Source: an uncultured Fretibacterium sp. (lineage in GTDB: Bacteria; Synergistota; Synergistia; Synergistales; Aminobacteriaceae). From it: DNA of 20,208 bases. Position numbers and translations under genes: made by a program. A model generated the notes under the pieces. The model was given only the letters and a program-made list of their open reading frames with translations, was not told where the DNA came from and searched no databases. How positions within the stretch are numbered: the stretch's first letter is position 1; every line of letters begins with the position of its first letter. The stretch spans positions 1-20,208 of the forward strand of contig CALEPX010000101.1 of assembly GCA_937911045.1 (NCBI GenBank), written 5' to 3'. This document shows, piece after piece, positions 15,793-20,208 of the stretch.

Positions 15793-17889
15793 ATGGCGAT
15801 TTATAAATGCAAAGTTTGCGGCTATATCTTCGACGAGGAAAAAGAGGGCAAAACTCTCGAAGACGCGAAATTTTGTCCGGTGTGCAAGCGAAATATCTCA
15901 GTGTTCGAGAAAGTCGCTGAACGTTCCGAAAAATCCGAATCAAGTTTCAGCTCTGCAGGCAACAAAACTCGATTCATGGACGCGATTCAGGAAATGTCAG
16001 AAACTGGCAAAAGTGTTTCCGGAGCGATGGGAACTCAGATGCCGATGCCGAACTGGGATGACGTGTTGATTTTGGGAGCGCAACTTGATCCGCTGCCGTT
16101 GGACGATGACGCAAATGTTGAAACTCGAACTATAATCGGCAGGAATGCTCGCAAGCCGTTGATAATCGAAAATCCGGTTTACATTTCGCACATGTCATTC
16201 GGGGCGTTGTCTCAGGAGGCGAAAATTGCGCTATCCAAAGGAACAGCTCTGGCAAAGACAGCTATGTGCAGCGGTGAAGGCGGAGTATTGCCGGACGAGA
16301 AAAATTCCGCGTACAAATATATTTTCGAATACGTTCCGAATAAATACAGCGTTACGGACGAAATCTTGCAGACCAGCGACGCTATTGAGATAAAAATCGG
16401 TCAGGGAACTAAGCCCGGCATGGGAGGACATTTGCCCGGAGAAAAAGTTACGCCCGAAATTGCGAAAATGCGCGGACGAAAACCCGGAGAAGACATTCAA
16501 AGCCCGAGTAAATTTCCGGAGATAAATTCACCTGATGATTTGCGAAACATGGTAACGATGCTGCGGGAAAAATCTCAGGGAAGACCAATCGGGATCAAAA
16601 TCGCGGCTGGCAATATCGAATTAGATCTCAAAACTTGCGTTTACGCTGATCCGGATTTCATAACGATTGATGGGCGAGGCGGTGCGACTGGATCGAGTCC
16701 GTTTTTGCTGCGTGAAGCTACGAGTGTTCCGACGTTGTTCGCGTTGAGCAGGGCGCGGAAATTTTTGGACGCTGCGAATCGTCCGGAGATTGCTTTGGTG
16801 ATAACCGGTGGTTTGAGAGTGAGTTCGGATTTTGCGAAGGCGTTGGCTATGGGAGCTGATGCTGTTGCGATTGCTACGGCTGGATTGATTGCTGCGGGCT
16901 GTAAACAGTTCAGAATTTGCGGTTCTGGGAATTGTCCGGTAGGAATTGCTACACAGAATCCGGAATTACGCGCGAAATTTGATTCGGCAAAAGCTATTCA
17001 GGGTGTCGCGAATTTCCTGAATGTAACGTTGCGTGAGTTGAGAACATTTGCTAGAATCACTGGTCATAAATCGATTCACGATCTGGATCTTTCGGATCTG
17101 GTCACGATTGATCGAGACATTGCGAAATTTACGGGGATTGCTCATGCAGGAGAAGCGATTCTCGTGAAAAATACAGAATCTAAAGCTAAAGCTAAATCCA
17201 AATCAGAGGGGGATTTGAAAATCATGGCGAAATTCAAGTGTTCAATTTGCGGAGTGGAATTTGAGGCTGCTAGTCTTGAGGAAGCAGTTTGTCCGGTTTG
17301 CGGGGCATCTGGTTCTGACGTTGAGGCATTAGCGAGTGAGACAAACGTTTCTGGCAATCGTTACGCCGGAACACAGACCGAGAAGAATTTGCAGACGGCT
17401 TTTGCTGGTGAGTCACAGGCTCGTAACAAGTACACGTATTTTGCATCGAAAGCCAAGAAAGAAGGCTTTGAACAGATTGCTGCGTTGTTCCTGAAGACTG
17501 CTGATAACGAGAAAGAACACGCGAAAATGTGGTTCAAAGAGTTGGGCGGTATCGGCACGACTGCTGAAAATTTGCTGGCTGCCGCGTCCGGTGAAAATTA
17601 CGAATGGACTGACATGTACAAAGGCTTCGCGGAGACTGCTGATAAAGAAGGCTTCCATGACTTGGCTGAGAAATTCCGCGGAGTTGCTGCGATTGAGAAA
17701 CATCACGAGGAACGTTACAGAGCGTTATTGAATAACGTTGAAGCTCAGGAAGTTTTCAAGCGCAGTGAAGTGAAAGTCTGGGAGTGCAGAAACTGCGGTC
17801 ATATCGTAGTCGGGACACAAGCTCCGGAAATTTGCCCGGTCTGTTCACACCCGAAAGCCTATTTCGAAATCAACGCGAAGAATTACTAA
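15793..17889 (+). CDS. rubredoxin / glutamate synthase-like FMN-FeS / rubrerythrin fusion protein
   Basis: This 698-residue cytosolic redox protein has five modules. Residues 1-35 are a rubredoxin-like knuckle (CxxC at 6-9 and 28-31). About 60-455 are a glutamate-synthase-like FMN domain with ISHMSFGALS, IKIGQGTKPGMGGHLPG and GRGGATG. Its [3Fe-4S] ligands Cys370, Cys376 and Cys381 (C-x5-C-x4-C, then PVGIATQ) are intact. No glutamine amidotransferase domain is present, so it is unlikely to be a complete glutamate synthase. A Lys-Ala/Lys-Ser linker (464-471) leads to a rubrerythrin from Met478: N-terminal rubredoxin knuckle, ferritin-like diiron domain with two ExxH helices (NEKEHAKMW, IEKHHEERY) and a C-terminal rubredoxin. 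Rubrerythrins reduce hydrogen peroxide in anaerobes. Electron flow from FMN through FeS and rubredoxins to the diiron site is my inference. Confidence 0.9.
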   Translation: MAIYKCKVCGYIFDEEKEGKTLEDAKFCPVCKRNISVFEKVAERSEKSESSFSSAGNKTRFMDAIQEMSETGKSVSGAMGTQMPMPNWDDVLILGAQLDPLPLDDDANVETRTIIGRNARKPLIIENPVYISHMSFGALSQEAKIALSKGTALAKTAMCSGEGGVLPDEKNSAYKYIFEYVPNKYSVTDEILQTSDAIEIKIGQGTKPGMGGHLPGEKVTPEIAKMRGRKPGEDIQSPSKFPEINSPDDLRNMVTMLREKSQGRPIGIKIAAGNIELDLKTCVYADPDFITIDGRGGATGSSPFLLREATSVPTLFALSRARKFLDAANRPEIALVITGGLRVSSDFAKALAMGADAVAIATAGLIAAGCKQFRICGSGNCPVGIATQNPELRAKFDSAKAIQGVANFLNVTLRELRTFARITGHKSIHDLDLSDLVTIDRDIAKFTGIAHAGEAILVKNTESKAKAKSKSEGDLKIMAKFKCSICGVEFEAASLEEAVCPVCGASGSDVEALASETNVSGNRYAGTQTEKNLQTAFAGESQARNKYTYFASKAKKEGFEQIAALFLKTADNEKEHAKMWFKELGGIGTTAENLLAAASGENYEWTDMYKGFAETADKEGFHDLAEKFRGVAAIEKHHEERYRALLNNVEAQEVFKRSEVKVWECRNCGHIVVGTQAPEICPVCSHPKAYFEINAKNY
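17182..17205 (+). repeat. in-frame hexanucleotide repeat forming the fusion linker
   Basis: Two units of AAAGCT followed by AAATCC and AAATCA encode Lys-Ala-Lys-Ala-Lys-Ser-Lys-Ser exactly between the glutamate-synthase-like part and the rubrerythrin part. Confidence 0.8.
17206..17226 (+). promoter_or_regulatory. internal ribosome-binding site and ATG inside the redox fusion
   Basis: GAGGGGGA (17206-17213) precedes an in-frame ATG at 17224 by about 10 nt. That ATG begins MAKFKCSICGV, the natural start of a rubrerythrin with an N-terminal rubredoxin. Initiation here would give a free 221-residue rubrerythrin. The layout suggests two former neighbouring genes joined by loss of the first stop codon. 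Confidence 0.6.
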
Positions 17890-17905
17890 TCAAGAATTAC
17901 TAATC
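17878..17905 (+). repeat. tandem duplication of the redox fusion stop-codon region
   Basis: AAGAATTACTAATC, which contains Lys-Asn-Tyr-stop, occurs at 17878-17891 and again directly at 17892-17905, a perfect 14-bp duplication. Further degenerate copies (ACGAATC, ACGAACA) run on to the terminator. Confidence 0.85.
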
Positions 17906-17925
17906 ACGAATCACGAACAAGAATC

Positions 17926-17963
17926 AAAAAGCAGATCTGCCTAAACAACAGGTCTGCTTTTTT
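17926..17963 (+). terminator. bidirectional rho-independent terminator
   Basis: AAAAAGCAGATCTG pairs with CAGGTCTGCTTTTT (14 bp, one G-U) around a short loop, followed by further T. It is flanked by A and T runs on both strands, so it serves the redox fusion and the convergent fucU transcript, whose stop is at 17975. Confidence 0.9.
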
Positions 17964-17974
17964 CACGCGCGATT

Positions 17975-18415
17975 CTAGTTCGGCAAAACGCCCTTCTGCA
18001 AGATCACACACGCATATAACGCACTCTCACCAGTCGCAATGATTGCGTAAGATTTCTTTGACTCCTCGTAAAATCTGAATCTTTCGAGAAAGCCAATAGT
18101 TTTTTCACCGCGTTTGTCATATTTCGCGATAATCTGTTTGAACGTGTCCCAAATCGGCGTTTCAACATTAACACCCGGAACAACTTCCATTAAATTCACA
18201 GGGTGTTCGACGTAATCATCGAGTGGGAATAGCTGCAGGATCGCGTCGAGTAATTCCGGCACGCCATGACCGTCGCAACGAATCACTTTCGCATTTTTGC
18301 CCATGGATTCGCTCGGGAAATTTCCGTCACCGATTACGATTTTGTCACCGTGTCCCATCTCGTCAAGAACTTTCAACAATTCAGGGGAAAGAATTTTCGG
18401 AATGCCTTTCAACAT
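17975..18415 (-). CDS. fucU: RbsD/FucU family sugar mutarotase
   Basis: This 146-residue protein belongs to the RbsD/FucU fold. These enzymes interconvert alpha and beta anomers (L-fucose for FucU) or ring forms of sugars (ribose for RbsD). Conserved residues are His22 and Asp30 in MGHGDKIVIGDGNFP, the CDGHGVPELLDAIL segment, and the C-terminal YAIIATGE with YACVILQKGV, closer to FucU than RbsD. Length matches FucU (about 140 aa). GGAGG 8 nt before the ATG is a strong ribosome-binding site. It is the second gene after the alcohol dehydrogenase, 26 nt apart, so the two are probably co-transcribed. The sugar is not known from context. Confidence 0.9.
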   Translation of the reverse strand: MLKGIPKILSPELLKVLDEMGHGDKIVIGDGNFPSESMGKNAKVIRCDGHGVPELLDAILQLFPLDDYVEHPVNLMEVVPGVNVETPIWDTFKQIIAKYDKRGEKTIGFLERFRFYEESKKSYAIIATGESALYACVILQKGVLPN

Positions 18416-18441
18416 GTTAATAACCTCCAGTCTGAATTAAA

Positions 18442-19608
18442 TTAATACGCTAACTTGTAAATTTCGAGAACGTCGTCACGATTAAGTTTCTTGAGAGTTC
18501 CGAACTCGCCGATTTGCGCGACATTCTCCGTTAATTTCTCGATGCTGTCCTCGCTGAGATTCAATTCACGCATTGTCACAGGTGCGCCGATGTCCCTGAA
18601 GAAATCTTCGAGAGCTTCGATTGCGTCAATAGCTTTCTCTTCGTCTGAGCCGTCGAAAATATCAAAAACATTCTCGCCCAATCTCGCAAACGGAACTGGA
18701 TTCGCCTCGTACAAATAACGCGCCCATGCCGGCATTGCAACTGAAAGTGACGCTCCGTGTGGAATGTCGTATAACAGGCTCATAGAGTGACCGAGTTTGT
18801 GTGAAGCGAAATCTCCACGTGTAGCCCGTCCGCAAGAGAAAATTCCGCAATGTGCAAGGCAAGCCGTCCAAGCATATTCAGAACGCGAATCATAATTTCT
18901 TGGGTCTTCGATTAATTCCGGGATAACGCGAATCATCGTTCGGATTAACGAGTAGCCTAAATCGTCCATAACTTCAGAGCCTTCATCACCGTCAAGCAAT
19001 CGTTCGAGAATGTGCGCGATAATATCAACTCCGCCGTAAACAGTCTGACGTTCTGGTAACGTGAACTGAAATTCCGGGTCAATAACAGAAATTTTCGGGT
19101 AAATCATATCGCTTGTCATTGACGTTTTGAAATTTTTCTCGGGATTGCTTATTACGGAGATATTATTCACTTCACTTGATGACGCGGAAGCAGTTAATAC
19201 GCCGAAAATCGGGATTGCTTTTTTAGGAGCAGCTTTTTTCTCGAAGAAATCCCAAACATCGCCATCATAACACGCTCCAGCAGCAACTGCCTTAGCCGTA
19301 TCGAACGCACTGCCGCCGCCAATCGGAATTATCACTTCAACCGGAGAAGCTTTGATACGTGCGATTGCCTCACGAACTTTGTCGATTCTGGGATTAGATT
19401 TAATCTCGTTGACTTCGGGGAACGCGATTTTGAGTTTGCTGAGTAATTGCGTGACTTGTGCATAAGCTCCGTTCTTGAAAACGGATTTTCCGCCGTAAAT
19501 CAGCAATGCAGTTTTGACGTTAGCATCCAGTAAATAATTCTCAAGTTTTGCCACACTGCCTTTGCCGAATAATATTTTTGTCGGATTGAACCATGAAAAA
19601 TTTTGCAT
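18442..19608 (-). CDS. iron-containing alcohol dehydrogenase (YqhD/butanol dehydrogenase-like)
   Basis: This 388-residue group III alcohol dehydrogenase reduces aldehydes or oxidises alcohols with NAD(P)H. The N-terminal NPTKILFGKG and IPIGGGSAFDTAKAVA (GGGS at 97-100) bind the dinucleotide. The metal ligands are Asp195 and His199 (GGVDIIAHILE), His270 (ASHKLGH) and His284 (DIPHGASL), all present and spaced as in E. coli YqhD. Overall it resembles the NADPH-dependent butanol dehydrogenase/YqhD branch more than FucO. AGAGGTGA upstream supports the ATG. It heads an operon with fucU, which may hint at a role in deoxysugar-derived lactaldehyde reduction. Confidence 0.93.
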   Translation of the reverse strand: MQNFSWFNPTKILFGKGSVAKLENYLLDANVKTALLIYGGKSVFKNGAYAQVTQLLSKLKIAFPEVNEIKSNPRIDKVREAIARIKASPVEVIIPIGGGSAFDTAKAVAAGACYDGDVWDFFEKKAAPKKAIPIFGVLTASASSSEVNNISVISNPEKNFKTSMTSDMIYPKISVIDPEFQFTLPERQTVYGGVDIIAHILERLLDGDEGSEVMDDLGYSLIRTMIRVIPELIEDPRNYDSRSEYAWTACLAHCGIFSCGRATRGDFASHKLGHSMSLLYDIPHGASLSVAMPAWARYLYEANPVPFARLGENVFDIFDGSDEEKAIDAIEALEDFFRDIGAPVTMRELNLSEDSIEKLTENVAQIGEFGTLKKLNRDDVLEIYKLAY

Positions 19609-19661
19609 GTTAAGAAAATCACCTCTGAATTAAATCTGAATTAAATATGAATAAATATGCG

Positions 19662-19674
19662 TATAATAATTATA
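19662..19674. promoter_or_regulatory. back-to-back -10 boxes between alcohol dehydrogenase and MATE genes
   Basis: TATAATAATTATA is a perfect 13-bp palindrome. It supplies a consensus -10 for the MATE gene on the plus strand (19662-19667) and one for the dehydrogenase on the minus strand (19674-19669). No clear -35 is seen on either side. Two tandem CTGAATTAAAT units (19625-19645) lie between it and the dehydrogenase start. Confidence 0.45.
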
Positions 19675-19700
19675 AACTCTCGAAAGGGGAATTATTATTA

Positions 19701-20173
19701 ATGCGTGAAAATAAAGAGAATCGCAATCGTGCAATTTTCGAGGAATATTCAGTTCCGCGCGCGCTTGCAGAATTAGCGTTACCGATGATATTCGGACAAT
19801 TAATCGTGCTGATTTATAACTTGGCTGACACGTTCTATATCGGACGTGCGAATAATCCGTTAATGGTCGCTGGAGTTGCGTTAATTCTGCCGGTGTTTAA
19901 TATATCGATTTCAGTTGCGAATTTATTCGGGATTGGTGGCGGAACTTTGATTTCGAGATTGCTCGGTGTTGGGAAAAATTCTCGTGCGGAGAAAGTCAGC
20001 TCGTTCAGCTTTTACATGTCCGGAGCAGGTGCAGCGTGTTTTGCGTGTGTGATGGGCTTGTTCATGAATCAGATTTTGCGAATTTTGGGAGCGAGTGATG
20101 ACACGTTGATTTACGCGAGGCAATACACATTTTGCGTAATAGTCCTTGGAGCAGTGCCGACGATTTTATCAAT
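19701..20173 (+). CDS. MATE family efflux transporter, 5' part (truncated)
   Basis: About 157 native residues of a multidrug and toxin extrusion transporter are present. These proteins use sodium or proton gradients to export cationic compounds and comprise about 450 residues in 12 helices. Visible features are PRALAELALPMIFGQLIVLIYNLADTFYIGR (TM1, with the NxxDTxFIG-type motif), the TM2 segment GVALILPVFN, and the GIGGGTLISRLLGVGK loop after it. GAAAGGGGA about 10 nt upstream supports the ATG. The frame stays open to the end of the window, but the residues after Ile-Asp are coded by adapter sequence. Confidence 0.92.
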
Positions 20174-20208
20174 AGATCGGAAGAGCACACGTCTGAACTC
20201 CAGTCACG
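20174..20208 (+). other. Illumina TruSeq adapter contamination (not genomic)
   Basis: The final 35 bases start AGATCGGAAGAGC and continue with the TruSeq read-1 adapter through the CAGTCAC end. In the MATE frame they translate to RKSTRLNSSH, a well-known adapter-derived peptide. The sequence therefore ends biologically at about 20173. Confidence 0.98.

Noticed and set aside
1..20208. CRISPR arrays, tRNA genes, insertion sequences and phage genes
   Set aside because: None seen. The tandem repeats present are short with no spacers, and no transposase, integrase or tRNA-like cloverleaf was recognised.
20174..20208. Continuation of the MATE protein to the end of the window
   Set aside because: These bases are sequencing adapter, so the C-terminal residues from about 159 onward are artificial.

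Overview
This 20.2-kb window looks like one whole assembly contig from a bacterium with an anaerobic lifestyle. Its left edge lies inside a 16S rRNA gene (minus strand, only the 5' end present), a usual assembly break at a multicopy rRNA operon. Its right edge is not genomic: the last 35 bases match an Illumina TruSeq-type adapter, which cuts off a MATE transporter gene. Base composition is moderately AT-rich by eye. The host lineage cannot be fixed from this sequence. A thioester alpha-2-macroglobulin suggests a diderm, a short YidC, Jag, RapZ and YvcK are also common in Firmicutes, and rubredoxin/rubrerythrin proteins suggest an anaerobe. Synergistota or a similar anaerobic phylum is my low-confidence guess.

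Layout. 1-57: 16S rRNA start, with a consensus promoter (251-278) and a leader of about 190 nt. 418-5823: a secreted alpha-2-macroglobulin of 1801 aa with an intact CLEQ thioester, ending in a bidirectional terminator. 6043-8041 (minus): rapZ-yvcK, the carbon/cell-wall regulatory pair. 8087-10913 (plus): the ribosome/RNase P/membrane-insertion cluster rpmH-rnpA-yidD-yidC-jag. 11030-12622 (minus): an APC-family amino-acid permease, divergent from an orphan membrane hybrid histidine kinase at 12777-14594. 14707-15735: a Gfo/Idh/MocA-family oxidoreductase. 15793-17889: a five-domain redox fusion. 17975-19608 (minus): an iron-containing alcohol dehydrogenase followed by an RbsD/FucU-family mutarotase. 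19701-20173: 5' part of a MATE efflux gene.

The most interesting gene is at 15793-17889. It joins an N-terminal rubredoxin-like motif, a glutamate-synthase-like FMN/[3Fe-4S] domain and a rubrerythrin that carries rubredoxin-type knuckles at both ends. The rubrerythrin part keeps its own purine-rich ribosome-binding site and in-frame ATG, so it may also be made as a separate protein. The domain set suggests an electron chain ending in peroxide or oxygen reduction.

A second theme is sequence texture. Short tandem repeats, mostly of 6 bp, sit at gene ends, gene starts and protein linkers. They give Ser/Arg, Arg-Asp, Asp-Ser and Lys-Ala/Ser runs in RnpA, Jag, the oxidoreductase and the redox fusion. 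Two genes (jag and the redox fusion) have their last codons and stop codon tandemly duplicated just before the terminator. Three consecutive genes (rpmH, rnpA, yidD) end in His-Ala-stop with nearly the same DNA. This points to frequent slippage or short duplication at gene boundaries in this genome.
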